Origin: Flavipsychrobacter sp.
GTDB taxonomy: Bacteria; Bacteroidota; Bacteroidia; Chitinophagales; Chitinophagaceae
Assembly (NCBI GenBank): GCA_041392855.1
Contig: JAWKLD010000001.1
Location: 129,501 to 193,500, forward strand
Direction of reading: 5' to 3'
DNA: 64,000 nt
Position 1 is the first letter of the stretch. Every line of letters begins with the position of its first letter. A program made the translations under genes and the position numbers. The notes beneath the pieces were generated by a model. It made no database searches and was not told where the DNA came from. It was given only the letters and a program-made list of their open reading frames with translations. Of the stretch, positions 15,485 to 24,655 are shown piece after piece.

Positions 15485-17275
15485 ATGAAGCAGTTTTTTA
15501 AGATGTTTTTTGCCTCATTTTTGGCAATAATTATAGCAGGGGTTGTTATAGTTGGTATTGGTATCGGGTTGCTGGTGGCGGCAATATCTAATTCGGTAAA
15601 GCCAACACCTGAGAAAGTAAGTGTATCAAGTAGCAGTATTTTACGAATAGACTTGCGTTCTTCAATTCATGAAATAGGAGAAGAGAATTCTTTTGCTGCA
15701 TTTAGTGGAGATGAAAGTTACACCGCAAGTTTGTATGATATAGTTAAGTCTATCAACTATGCTAAGAATGACGATGATATAAAAGGTATATACTTAAGAT
15801 TGGGAAGCTCGCCGAATGGTTGGGCTACACTACAAGAAGTAAGAGAAGCAATAGCTTCATTCAAAGAAAGCGGCAAGTTTGTGTATGCCTATGGGGAGTA
15901 TATTACCCAAGGAGCTTATTATGTTGCTACGGCGGCAGATAGCATTTACCTGAATCCTGTAGGTGAAATAGAACTAAAGGGTTTCGCTACAGTATTAGCG
16001 TTCTTCAAAGGCTCATTGGATAAGTTGGAGATAGAGCCGGAGATATTTTATGCAGGTAAATTTAAAAGTGCTACAGAGCCTTTTAGAACTACAAAAATGA
16101 GTGATGCCAATAGAGAGCAAATTCAAGAGTTTCAAGCAGATTTTTGGAATGAATTTGTAACTGCAGTAGCAGGCTATAGCAATAAGACAAAAGAAGAGAT
16201 AATTACTATGGCACAAACAGGAGCAATAGAGTTCCCTAAAGATGCTGTTGCCAATAAACTAATCAGTAGTCTGTTATATGCAGATGGTGTCGAAGCACGA
16301 TTGAAGGAAGCTGCAGGCTTGGATGAGGATAGCAAGCTGAAACTATTGTCCATTAATAGATATGCTAAAAAAGTGTATCAGAGCAGAAAGATAAAAGGAG
16401 ATAAGATCGCGGTATTGGTAGCAGAAGGAGAGATCATAAAAGGTGAGAAGAACGATATGTACCAAATTGCATCTGTTGATATGGTAGAACAGATCAGAAA
16501 AGTGAAGAACAATGATGATATTAAAGCTGTTGTATTAAGAGTAAATTCTCCGGGTGGTAGTGCGCTAGCTTCAGAGATCATATGGAGAGAGTTACAGTTA
16601 TTGAAAGAAAAGAAGCCTATTATAGTTTCTATGGGAGACTATGCAGCATCAGGAGGGTATTACATCTCTGCTCTTGCTGATAGTGTTTTTGTAATGCCTA
16701 ATACAATTACGGGTAGTATAGGTGTCTTTTCAATGATGTTCAGCACTGAAAACTTAATGAAGAACAAATTAGGTATCACCTTTGATGGGGTGAAGACAGC
16801 ACCATATGCAGACTTCCCTAGTGGCATAAGAACCTTAACTGCAGAAGAAAGAGCTCGTATGCAAAGGTCGGTAGACAATATTTACCACATCTTCAAAAGC
16901 AGAGTAGCTGAGGGTAGGCATATGGATATTAATGCTGTTGATGAAGTAGCGCAAGGTAGGGTATGGACAGGAACTGATGCTATTGAAAAAGGATTGGCAG
17001 ATGGTTATGGAGGTTTGAGTAGGGCTATAGAGAGCGCATCTGCCAAGGCTGATATAGACGACTATCAGGTAGTTACTTACCCAGAGCCTGTAGATAGGTT
17101 TGAGGCATTGTTGAAAAACATCACTAATAATAGCAATGTAAAGGTAGATATAGCTAAAGCTGTAATGGAATACGAGATGAGTGAAGAGTATCAACTTATC
17201 AAGAAGTTGAAAGGATTGAAGAGAATAAACGGTCAAACAATGACTTGGCTTCCTTATACTATCGAGGTGAAATAA
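15485..17275 (+). CDS. sppA: Signal peptide peptidase SppA, 67K type
   Basis: 596-aa double-domain SppA (peptidase family S49). One N-terminal membrane span (about residues 8-34) anchors it, with the catalytic domains outside the cytoplasm. The Ser/Lys dyad is split between the two halves as in E. coli: Lys194 in AGKFKSATEPF and Ser389 in MGDYAASGGYYIS. It degrades cleaved signal peptides and some membrane proteins. It is a full-length protein and a single transcription unit, with its own promoter and a strong terminator at 17297. Confidence 0.94.
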   Translation: MKQFFKMFFASFLAIIIAGVVIVGIGIGLLVAAISNSVKPTPEKVSVSSSSILRIDLRSSIHEIGEENSFAAFSGDESYTASLYDIVKSINYAKNDDDIKGIYLRLGSSPNGWATLQEVREAIASFKESGKFVYAYGEYITQGAYYVATAADSIYLNPVGEIELKGFATVLAFFKGSLDKLEIEPEIFYAGKFKSATEPFRTTKMSDANREQIQEFQADFWNEFVTAVAGYSNKTKEEIITMAQTGAIEFPKDAVANKLISSLLYADGVEARLKEAAGLDEDSKLKLLSINRYAKKVYQSRKIKGDKIAVLVAEGEIIKGEKNDMYQIASVDMVEQIRKVKNNDDIKAVVLRVNSPGGSALASEIIWRELQLLKEKKPIIVSMGDYAASGGYYISALADSVFVMPNTITGSIGVFSMMFSTENLMKNKLGITFDGVKTAPYADFPSGIRTLTAEERARMQRSVDNIYHIFKSRVAEGRHMDINAVDEVAQGRVWTGTDAIEKGLADGYGGLSRAIESASAKADIDDYQVVTYPEPVDRFEALLKNITNNSNVKVDIAKAVMEYEMSEEYQLIKKLKGLKRINGQTMTWLPYTIEVK

Positions 17276-17296
17276 AGAGACCAACAATATGGAATT

Positions 17297-17336
17297 AGCG
17301 CCGTTCTTATTTTAACAGAACGGCGCTTTATATTTT
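17297..17336 (+). terminator. Intrinsic terminator after sppA
   Basis: 11-bp GC-rich stem AGCGCCGTTCT (17297-17307) with AGAACGGCGCT (17317-17327), loop TATTTTAAC, followed by TTATATTTT. Confidence 0.85.
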
Positions 17337-17369
17337 CATAACATTTGACCTACTTGCTACCTTAGTATG

Positions 17370-17377
17370 TATCTTTG
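17370..17377 (+). promoter_or_regulatory. -7 element of the sdaA promoter
   Basis: TATCTTTG matches TAnnTTTG exactly, and TTTGACC about 20 bp upstream can serve as the -33 box. Because this box overlaps the first in-frame ATG (17367), that ATG should lie upstream of the transcript and cannot be the start. This decides the sdaA start below. Confidence 0.6.
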
Positions 17378-17402
17378 CCACTTCTTAATTGATAAAGAAC
17401 AA

Positions 17403-18827
17403 GTGATAAAAGAAAACATATCAGTATTCGACATTTTTAAAATAGGTATAGGCCCAAGTAGTTCTCATACATTAGGTCCTTGGAGAGCTGCTGTGTTTTT
17501 TATTGCCTCATTGAAAAAAAGAGGACTGGAGAACATAAAAGAAGTAAAAGTGCTGCTTTATGGTTCTCTCGCTAAAACAGGTAAGGGGCATGGTACTGAT
17601 GTGGCGGTATTGCTTGGCTTGTGTGAAGAAGATCCAGTAACGTTTGATGTGAATCAGGTGACGCCAAGGGTAGAGTCCATTGCTCAACACAAAAGAATAT
17701 TGCTAGGTCATGAGAAAGAAATAAACTTTGACCCAAGCATTGATATAGAGTTTCTATTTACTGAGAGCTTACCATACCACCCCAATGCTTTGACCTTCTT
17801 ATGTACTTATGAAGATGGTGAGCAGATAGCAGAAACCTACTATTCTATAGGCGGTGGTTTTGTGATAAAAGAAGGGGAGACTGGCTATACGAATAATAAG
17901 GTTGACTTGCACTTCCCAATTGATAAGTCAGATGACTTGCTGCACTGGGGTAGAAAGACAGGGCTAACAATTGCTGAAATAGTACAGGAAAATGAAACGG
18001 CATGGCGCAGCGAAGAAGAAACTAAGGAAGGGGTGCTAGGTATTTGGAAGGTGATGAGAGATTGTATCTATAGAGGGGCACATATCAATGGCGAACTACC
18101 GGGAGGGCTGAATGTAAAAAGAAGAGCAGCTGCGCTCAATAAAAAGCTTATTGCTGGTCAAACATACGATAGTTATGAAGAGTGGTTGGAAGCAATAAGA
18201 AATGGTGGAGACAGTTTTAAATATATATTAGACTGGGTGAGTTGTTTTGCTCTGGCGGTGAATGAAGAAAATGCTTCTTTCGGCAGAGTAGTAACAGCAC
18301 CTACTAATGGCGCAGCAGGTGTTATACCAGCAGTATTGCAATACTTTGTTACTTTTTGTGATGGCAACGATGAAGATAAGATCATGCAGTTTTTATTGTC
18401 TGCATCAGAGATAGGTAGCATATTTAAGAAAGGAGCTACGATCTCTGCCGCTATGGGAGGCTGCCAAGCGGAAATAGGAGTTTCTTCTTCAATGGCTGCC
18501 GCTGCACTTACAGAAAGTTTAGGTGGTAGTATAAGGCAAGCACTGATGGCCGCAGAGATAGCAATGGAGCACCACTTAGGACTTACTTGCGATCCTGTAG
18601 CAGGGCTGGTACAAGTTCCTTGTATCGAACGTAATACCATGGGGGCTATCAAAGCTATAATGGCATCACAATTGGCATTGCAAAGCAATCCTGATAACGC
18701 TAAAGTCTCTTTAGATCATGTAGTGCATACTATGTGGGAGACGGCTCAAGATATGAATCATAAATACAAGGAGACGGCAGAAGGTGGATTGGCGGCACAT
18801 ATTCCATTAGCATTAAGTGAATGCTAA
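17403..18827 (+). CDS. sdaA: L-serine ammonia-lyase (L-serine dehydratase), iron-sulfur type, single chain
   Basis: 474 aa from the GTG at 17403, just before ISVFDIFKIGIGPSSSHTLG, where the family normally begins. The N-terminal half is the beta domain (IGPSSSHTLGPWRAA, KTGKGHGTDVAVLLGL). The C-terminal half is the alpha domain with AAMGGCQAEIGVSSSMAAAA and LTCDPVAGLVQVPCIERN, whose cysteines hold the [4Fe-4S] cluster. It deaminates L-serine to pyruvate and ammonia. kdsA follows after 22 bp, so the two may be co-transcribed. An ATG at 17367 would add 12 residues but overlaps the promoter. Confidence 0.93.
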   Translation: MIKENISVFDIFKIGIGPSSSHTLGPWRAAVFFIASLKKRGLENIKEVKVLLYGSLAKTGKGHGTDVAVLLGLCEEDPVTFDVNQVTPRVESIAQHKRILLGHEKEINFDPSIDIEFLFTESLPYHPNALTFLCTYEDGEQIAETYYSIGGGFVIKEGETGYTNNKVDLHFPIDKSDDLLHWGRKTGLTIAEIVQENETAWRSEEETKEGVLGIWKVMRDCIYRGAHINGELPGGLNVKRRAAALNKKLIAGQTYDSYEEWLEAIRNGGDSFKYILDWVSCFALAVNEENASFGRVVTAPTNGAAGVIPAVLQYFVTFCDGNDEDKIMQFLLSASEIGSIFKKGATISAAMGGCQAEIGVSSSMAAAALTESLGGSIRQALMAAEIAMEHHLGLTCDPVAGLVQVPCIERNTMGAIKAIMASQLALQSNPDNAKVSLDHVVHTMWETAQDMNHKYKETAEGGLAAHIPLALSEC

Positions 18828-18849
18828 GCAAACAAATTATCTTTACACA

Positions 18850-19677
18850 ATGAATAACGATTTTCTTAGTAAGCTATTTGCAGATAGATATAATAAAGAC
18901 AACTTTTTTCTTTTAGCAGGTCCGTGTGTGGTAGAGGGAGAACAAGTAGTGATGGATATTGCTGAAAAAGTATTGAGGGTCTGTGATAATCTGGGAATCC
19001 CTTATGTATTTAAGGCATCTTACAGAAAGGCAAACAGAACACGCTTGGATAGCTTTACAGGAATAGGTGATGAGAAAGCGTTAAAGATAATCGCAAAAGT
19101 AAAATCAGAATTCAATATACCAGTAGTTACCGATATACATGCCGCAGAAGAAGCTGCTATGGCGGCAGAGTATGTAGATGTATTACAGATACCAGCTTTC
19201 CTTTGTCGTCAAACAGATCTATTGGTAGCTGCTGCAAAAACAGGTAAGGTTGTGAATGTGAAGAAAGGACAATTCCTAAGTCCTGAAGCGATGCAGTTTG
19301 CTGTTACTAAGCTTAGAGAAAGTGGTAACGACCAAGTAATGCTAACGGACAGAGGTACTAGTTTTGGTTATACCGATCTAATTGTAGACTATCGTGCCAT
19401 TCCTACAATGAAAGCTATGGATGTACCTGTGGTTTTAGATTGTACACATTCATTGCAACAACCTAACCAAAGCAGCGGCGTGACTGGGGGTAATCCTGAA
19501 ATGATAGAAACAATAGCAAGAGCAGGTATAGCTGTAGGTGCGGACGGATTGTTTATAGAAACACACCCTAGTCCTTCAGAGGCAAAATCAGATGGAGCAA
19601 ATATGCTTCACCTTGATCTACTAGAGCCACTAATGGAGAAGCTAGTGAAGCTAAGACAAGTGGTAAATACACTCTAA
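18850..19677 (+). CDS. kdsA: 3-deoxy-D-manno-octulosonate 8-phosphate synthase
   Basis: 275 aa. It condenses arabinose 5-phosphate with PEP to give Kdo8P for LPS. The start is the ATG at 18850 (MNNDFLSKLF); an upstream ATG would overlap sdaA. Landmarks are LLAGPCVVEG, KASYRKANRTR, IQIPAFLCRQTDLL, DCTHS and FIETHPSP. Cys26 in AGPC, with His in DCTHS, Glu in FIETHP and Asp in AKSDGAN, corresponds to the metal site of Aquifex KdsA. This should therefore be the metal-dependent class rather than the E. coli metal-free class. It runs convergent to, and its stop overlaps, the extended hydrolase frame. Confidence 0.95.
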   Translation: MNNDFLSKLFADRYNKDNFFLLAGPCVVEGEQVVMDIAEKVLRVCDNLGIPYVFKASYRKANRTRLDSFTGIGDEKALKIIAKVKSEFNIPVVTDIHAAEEAAMAAEYVDVLQIPAFLCRQTDLLVAAAKTGKVVNVKKGQFLSPEAMQFAVTKLRESGNDQVMLTDRGTSFGYTDLIVDYRAIPTMKAMDVPVVLDCTHSLQQPNQSSGVTGGNPEMIETIARAGIAVGADGLFIETHPSPSEAKSDGANMLHLDLLEPLMEKLVKLRQVVNTL

Positions 19678-19826
19678 GGCTCTTTGTTAGGGGCTATGTC
19701 CCACCCAATACCTTTATAGTCAGACTTTTGGTACAAGGGGCTTTTTTCAAAGTTAATGGTCATGCCGTGAAGTACTGTGAAATAGTATAGCTTGGCATTA
19801 GGTTTTACTTTTTTATGGTTGTGCAG
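19674..19826 (-). pseudogene. In-frame continuation of the hydrolase gene beyond an amber codon
   Basis: After the TAG at 19827-19829 the same frame stays open for 50 more codons, to a TAG at 19674-19676 that overlaps the kdsA stop end to end. The translation looks like real protein: LHNHKKVKPNAKLYYFTVLH, then GMTINFEKSPLYQKSDYKGI and GWDIAPNKEP. This suggests the amber codon is a recent nonsense change (or a sequencing error) in a gene that once ran to 354 residues. TAG is used as a normal stop by other genes here (e.g. gmhA), so general reassignment is unlikely. Confidence 0.65.
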
Positions 19827-20738
19827 CTATAAAAAGTTGCTATGCTGATCTTCCGCTACTTTACTGAAGTTGATATAATGCGCCTTTAAAGAAATGGGGT
19901 GCTTTATCTTTTCTCCTAGTTGTTTTCTTTTGCTAACAACATGGGCTGCACCCAATACAAAGTCGTCAGGGTTGTAGTTCACATAAATGTTTTGCGCAAA
20001 GGTTATTTTGTCTAGCCATTTTCTATGGTTGCTTTGAGGTACGCAGGGAGCGTTTAGTATTATATTATTCACCCATCTGCCTTCATTGAGTTTTACGAGT
20101 TGTCCCTTCTTTGCCAATTGCTTGGCAAAGTTATTGCCCATGCTATGAAAGAATAAGTTCAGGCTTTTGAATTTGCTACCAAGTTGGTTATTGGCATGCA
20201 GTTGCTTTATTTGTATTAGTGTTTTAGTAAAGTATTTATAAGTGGCTTTTGACTGTTTTACCGCGAATAGATAATTGCCACTTGTTCTTTTTGTGGAGGT
20301 AATGCTAGGGTAGTCGAGCATAATAACGTTAACACCATATTGTGCCGACATATTCATGCCTCTATCCAAGTCGCTAGTGAAAAGCTTTCCCATTCCCTCT
20401 GTGTATACAACCCAATCTTTCTCTTTATCAGGTACTAGGTCTATAGCTTCTTCTAGGCTACCTGTAGGCTTTACATGCCATTTGCCATTATGGCTATATA
20501 CTATAAAGTGATGTAAAGCTCCATTGGTTGGGTATTCTGACATGAAGCGTATCGAATCGTTAGTCTTCTTTCTGTTAGAAACAACCACTATTACAGTATC
20601 AGCTTTTGTCGTTGCCCAATTTATGCTCGAGGTGTCGTATTTCAGTTTAGACCAAAAGTCAACAGTGTTAAAGTGTTCCGGTTGTGCTAGTGCATTAATG
20701 CTAAGTAATAAAAAAAGTGTAACTGCAATTTTATACAT
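19827..20738 (-). CDS. Secreted alpha/beta-hydrolase-like protein, probably truncated by an amber codon
   Basis: 303 aa with a signal peptide (MYKIAVTLFLLLSINALA, cut before QPEHF). A weak alpha/beta-hydrolase pattern is visible: a central NLFFHSMGNNFAKQL resembling the nucleophile elbow (Ser in HSMGN), and VIMLDYPS upstream as a strand-loop segment. It is probably a periplasmic or secreted lipase/esterase-like protein of unknown substrate. The reading frame continues past the stop for 50 plausible codons, so this product may lack its C-terminus. The gene converges on kdsA. Confidence 0.68.
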   Translation of the reverse strand: MYKIAVTLFLLLSINALAQPEHFNTVDFWSKLKYDTSSINWATTKADTVIVVVSNRKKTNDSIRFMSEYPTNGALHHFIVYSHNGKWHVKPTGSLEEAIDLVPDKEKDWVVYTEGMGKLFTSDLDRGMNMSAQYGVNVIMLDYPSITSTKRTSGNYLFAVKQSKATYKYFTKTLIQIKQLHANNQLGSKFKSLNLFFHSMGNNFAKQLAKKGQLVKLNEGRWVNNIILNAPCVPQSNHRKWLDKITFAQNIYVNYNPDDFVLGAAHVVSKRKQLGEKIKHPISLKAHYINFSKVAEDQHSNFL

Positions 20739-20865
20739 AATCTATTTTATCGTAGATGCCTATATGGCAAGAAATAGTAAGCAATGTTTTATAAAGTTGT
20801 GCCTTTTTGCTGAATTATGAATATTTTCATGTTCTCTTTTAATTAAGTACATATAAATTTTTCAA

Positions 20866-23004
20866 ATGATAAGTATGAAAAAGTCAGCTTCGGTTCTTGT
20901 AGCCTTATTAATAGCACTGCCAGTATTGGGGCAAAAGAAATATACAATGGCTGAGGCTACTAGTGGCTTGTACACTTCTTTGGCTGTTGAAAGGTTATCG
21001 GGTGTAAGCTGGGAGCCTAATACCAATAAGCTATACCATGTAGTAAAGGATGGTGATGACCAATTGTTATTGTCTATTGACTTCCCTAGTGAAAAAGTAG
21101 ATACAGTATTAAAGAAGAGTAATACACAAGGGTTGAGCTCTTTAGCGATGCTGCAATGGCTAGACAAAGGCTTGGTGTATTATAAAAAAGGAGCACAGTT
21201 AAGAAAAGGTGTGATGACAGGTGCCGGCTTCCAATGGATGGATTGGGTGAAGCTACCGGAGCATGCTGCTCACCTTACTGTAGATAAAAGCCAAAATATA
21301 GCTTATACAATAGATAATAATCTATGGATGATAACCCGTGATGGTAAACAGCTACAGTTGACAGATGATGAGAATAAGGATATCATAAATGGTCAATCGG
21401 TTCACCGTAATGAGTTTGGTATTAATGGAGGTATTTTCTTTTCTCCTCAAGGTAATTATTTGGCGTACTACCACATGGATCAGACAATGGTCAATGATTA
21501 CCCTATCATAGACTGGAGCGCTGATCCTGCAAAGGCTAAAACCATTAAGTATCCTATGGCTGGCGGCACTTCTCACGAAGTAAAGCTACGCGTGTATAAT
21601 CCTACTACGGGTAAGACGGTAACGATAAACACAGAAGGTCCTAAAGATCAGTATTTGACAAGCATTACATGGAGCCCTGACGAAGAGTATGTCTATATAG
21701 CTGTGTTGGATAGAGCGCAAAAGCATATGGCATTAAACCAATATGATGCTCGTACAGGATATAAAGTGAAGACCTTGTTTGAAGAAAAGAATGAGAAATA
21801 TGTTGAGCCTCAAAACCCACTTTACTTCTTACCAGGCGAAAAGGATAAGTTCGTGTGGTGGAGTCAAAGGGATGGATATATGCACTTGTATGTATACAAT
21901 ACTGATGGCAAATTAGTAAAGCAATTGACTAAGGGAGATTGGTTGGTCAATGAAATAATAGGTGTTAATAAGAATAAGAAAGAACTAGTTATAACCAGTA
22001 CTAAAGACTCTCCATTAGAAAAGCATAGCTACACGCTAAACTGGCAGAATGGTAAAATGAGTAGAATTGATAAGTCGGAAGGCTATCATAGTGCAAGTGT
22101 AAATGATGCTGGTACTTTTATTTACGATAGCTATAGTGCTGCAAATGTACCTGGTGTTAGTCAGGTGCTTAGTACAGATAGTAGATATCGTAAAACGCTA
22201 TTGACTGCTAAAAATACTTTAGCTGAATATGACAGACCAGAAGTAAGAACTGTAGTGTTGTCTGCTAACGATGGCACACCTTTGCATGGTAGATTGATCT
22301 TGCCTACAAACTTCAACCCGAAGAAGAAATATCCTGTTATCGTTTATTTATACAATGGCCCTCACGTGCAGCTTGTGCGCAACAGATTCCCTGAAACGGG
22401 TAACTTATGGTACGAGCTTTTAGCGCAAAAAGGCTATGTGGTCTTTACTATAGATGGCCGCGGTAGCAGCAACAGAGGATTGAAATTTGAGCAAGCTACT
22501 TTCCGTCAATTAGGTACGGTAGAGATGGATGATCAGCTTGTAGGGGTGAACTACCTAAAGTCGTTACCATATGTAGATAAAGATAGAATGGGGGTTCATG
22601 GCTGGAGTTTTGGCGGTTTTATGACAACGTCATTAATGCTCCGTCACCCCGGTGTGTTCAAAGTAGGTGTTGCTGGTGGACCTGTCATTGATTGGAGTAT
22701 GTATGAGATAATGTATACAGAACGTTATATGGATACTCCTGAAGAAAATCCTGAAGGGTATAAGGCTAATAACCTTATAGATAAAGTAGGAAACTTGGAA
22801 GGAAAGCTATTGGTGATACATGGTGCACAGGATGATGTTGTGGTATGGCAACACTCAATGAAGCTGATAAGAGCATCAGTAAAAGAAGGGAAACAAATAG
22901 ATTACTTTGTTTATCCTGCCCATCCTCACAATGTGAGAGGGAAGGACAGAACACACCTTATGCAAAAAATTACAGACTACTTCGATCTGTATTTAAAACC
23001 ATAA
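20866..23004 (+). CDS. S9 family dipeptidyl peptidase (DPP IV-like)
   Basis: 712 aa. Signal peptide MKKSASVLVALLIALPVLG is preceded by MIS; the ATG at 20875 is an equally good start. An N-terminal beta-propeller (to about residue 450) is followed by a prolyl-oligopeptidase catalytic domain. Ser581 lies in HGWSFGGFMTT, the Asp is 656 or 657 in GAQDDVVVW, and the His is in HPHNVRGKDR near residue 688. It is exported to the periplasm or outer surface and probably removes N-terminal dipeptides (Xaa-Pro type) from peptides. It is a single gene with its own terminator. Confidence 0.88.
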   Translation: MISMKKSASVLVALLIALPVLGQKKYTMAEATSGLYTSLAVERLSGVSWEPNTNKLYHVVKDGDDQLLLSIDFPSEKVDTVLKKSNTQGLSSLAMLQWLDKGLVYYKKGAQLRKGVMTGAGFQWMDWVKLPEHAAHLTVDKSQNIAYTIDNNLWMITRDGKQLQLTDDENKDIINGQSVHRNEFGINGGIFFSPQGNYLAYYHMDQTMVNDYPIIDWSADPAKAKTIKYPMAGGTSHEVKLRVYNPTTGKTVTINTEGPKDQYLTSITWSPDEEYVYIAVLDRAQKHMALNQYDARTGYKVKTLFEEKNEKYVEPQNPLYFLPGEKDKFVWWSQRDGYMHLYVYNTDGKLVKQLTKGDWLVNEIIGVNKNKKELVITSTKDSPLEKHSYTLNWQNGKMSRIDKSEGYHSASVNDAGTFIYDSYSAANVPGVSQVLSTDSRYRKTLLTAKNTLAEYDRPEVRTVVLSANDGTPLHGRLILPTNFNPKKKYPVIVYLYNGPHVQLVRNRFPETGNLWYELLAQKGYVVFTIDGRGSSNRGLKFEQATFRQLGTVEMDDQLVGVNYLKSLPYVDKDRMGVHGWSFGGFMTTSLMLRHPGVFKVGVAGGPVIDWSMYEIMYTERYMDTPEENPEGYKANNLIDKVGNLEGKLLVIHGAQDDVVVWQHSMKLIRASVKEGKQIDYFVYPAHPHNVRGKDRTHLMQKITDYFDLYLKP

Positions 23005-23005
23005 A

Positions 23006-23035
23006 AGAAAAGCCACTCAATTGAGTGGCTTTTCT
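23006..23035. terminator. Bidirectional terminator between DPP gene and dapB
   Basis: A perfect 30-bp palindrome: arms of 15 bp, AGAAAAGCCACTCAA and its complement, with T-rich ends in both directions. It lies between two convergent genes. Confidence 0.88.
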
Positions 23036-23055
23036 TTTATAAGGTGTTGAATGTC

Positions 23056-23772
23056 TTATTTAATGTTCAATACATCTTGCATGGTAAATACCCCTTTTTT
23101 ATTGGCAATAAACTCAGCTGCTAAAACTGCACCAAGTGCAAATCCATTTCTACTATGTGCGGTGTGTTTTATTTCAATATCATCTATATCTGATGTATAG
23201 GTGATAGTGTGTGTGCCAGGCACTCCCTCTTCTCTTAATGCATCGATGTGAATAGTGTCCTCTTTTCTGTCGTTTTCACTCCAGTTTGTTTTCCTGTTTA
23301 CTTGTTCTATTATTTGGTTCGCTAAAGTAATAGCTGTACCGCTTGGTGAGTCTTTCTTTTGTGTATGGTGTATTTCTTCCATTTCTATATCATAGCTGTC
23401 TTGTGTATTCATCAGCTTTGCTAGCATAGTGTTGACAGCAAAGAAGATATTGACACCTACACTATAATTAGAAGCGTACAAGAATGCTGTATTGTTATCT
23501 AGTGCTGCTTGGTTAGCACTAGGTATATCTTCATTCCATCCTGTAGTGCCACAAGTAACAGGTACACCATGTGCTAAACATTTTAATACATTCTCTTTAG
23601 CAGAGTCGGGTTGTGTCATTTCAATGGCAGCATCTACATTTTTTAGATGTTCTTGGTTTAGATCATCTTTGTTGCTGCTGCTTATTTTTAATACAACGTT
23701 GTGGCCTCTATCTGTGGCTATCTTTTCAATGGTCTTCCCCATTTTCCCATAGCCTATTATTGCGATGTTCAT
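23056..23772 (-). CDS. dapB: 4-hydroxy-tetrahydrodipicolinate reductase
   Basis: 238 aa. The Rossmann nucleotide site is IIGYGKMGKTIE near the N-terminus. The substrate and catalytic region is EIHHTQKKDSPSGTAI (His-His pair and KKDSPSGTA signature). It reduces HTPA to tetrahydrodipicolinate with NAD(P)H in diaminopimelate/lysine synthesis. The protein is slightly shorter than the E. coli enzyme (273 aa), as usual for Bacteroidota. It is 4 bp downstream of ubiA in a four-gene minus-strand run. Confidence 0.93.
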   Translation of the reverse strand: MNIAIIGYGKMGKTIEKIATDRGHNVVLKISSSNKDDLNQEHLKNVDAAIEMTQPDSAKENVLKCLAHGVPVTCGTTGWNEDIPSANQAALDNNTAFLYASNYSVGVNIFFAVNTMLAKLMNTQDSYDIEMEEIHHTQKKDSPSGTAITLANQIIEQVNRKTNWSENDRKEDTIHIDALREEGVPGTHTITYTSDIDDIEIKHTAHSRNGFALGAVLAAEFIANKKGVFTMQDVLNIK

Positions 23773-23776
23773 ATTA

Positions 23777-24655
23777 TTAGAATATTAAAGAAAGTATGGT
23801 AAATACTGCAAAGACAATGCTGCCTATACCGTTAGTGGTCATAAAGGCAATGTTTACTTTGCTTAAGTCGTTTGGTTTAACAAGTAGATGTTGATAGAAT
23901 AGTAGCCCAATAAAAATAACAGCACCTATCCAATAGATAAAATTGAAACTAGCTAATAACCCAGCGGCAATTACTAATACTGCTGTTATAAGGTGTAAAA
24001 TGTTGGAGATGTTCAATGCTCCTTTTACTCCAAATGTTGCAGGTATGGAATGTAGTTTTTGTTCTTTGTCAAACTGCTCGTCTTGCAAGGCATAGATAAT
24101 GTCAAAACCAGATACCCATGTCAATACGATGAAAGAAAAAATTAAAGGTAGCCACATGAAATATCCTGTTACTGCAAGAAAAGCTCCTATAGGTGCTAGT
24201 GCTAAGCCTATGCCTAATACAACATGGCATAATGCGGTGAAGCGTTTGGTATAACTATAGAATAAAACAACAAATATGGCAATGAAGGAAAGGTAGAAAA
24301 CCAATAGGTTGATAAATAGTGTAGTAAGAATAAACAAAACACTATTTACGATTGTAAAGATCAAAGCATTTTGAGGTTTTATTATTCCTGCCGGTATTTC
24401 TCGTTGTGTAGTACGTGGGTTCTTTGCATCGATCTCTCTATCTAAATATCTGTTGAAAGCCATGGCTGCGGTTCTGGCAAATACCATGCACAGCAGTATT
24501 TTAATAAATAGGATAGCATCAGCAGATTTCTGTTCGTAGAGAACAGCTAGTGTGAAGCCAATTAATGCAAATGGCAATGCAAAAATAGTATGGCTAAACT
24601 TTATCAAAGAAAAGTAGCTTCTGATCTTTTGCATTCCTGTTAGTGACGTACTCAT
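23777..24655 (-). CDS. UbiA-family prenyltransferase (menaquinone/4-hydroxybenzoate type)
   Basis: 292 aa, about eight membrane segments. The two Asp-rich motifs of the UbiA superfamily are present: NRYLDREIDAKNPRTTQREI near residue 68 and YALQDEQFDKEQKLHSIPA near residue 190. It transfers a polyprenyl chain to an aromatic quinone precursor in the membrane. In Bacteroidota without ubiquinone, such proteins (MqnP type) most likely act in the futalosine menaquinone route, but no other mqn gene is in view. The gene overlaps the DUF1573 stop by 4 bp. Confidence 0.82.
   Translation of the reverse strand: MSTSLTGMQKIRSYFSLIKFSHTIFALPFALIGFTLAVLYEQKSADAILFIKILLCMVFARTAAMAFNRYLDREIDAKNPRTTQREIPAGIIKPQNALIFTIVNSVLFILTTLFINLLVFYLSFIAIFVVLFYSYTKRFTALCHVVLGIGLALAPIGAFLAVTGYFMWLPLIFSFIVLTWVSGFDIIYALQDEQFDKEQKLHSIPATFGVKGALNISNILHLITAVLVIAAGLLASFNFIYWIGAVIFIGLLFYQHLLVKPNDLSKVNIAFMTTNGIGSIVFAVFTILSLIF

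Noticed and set aside
18173..18688. 171-codon minus-strand ORF inside sdaA
   Set aside because: Antisense shadow of the conserved alpha domain; low-complexity Ala/Ile/Ser translation and no ribosome site.
19827..19829. General recoding of TAG as a sense codon
   Set aside because: TAG ends other intact genes here (gmhA, the SprE-like gene), so a genome-wide reassignment is not supported; a local nonsense change is simpler.
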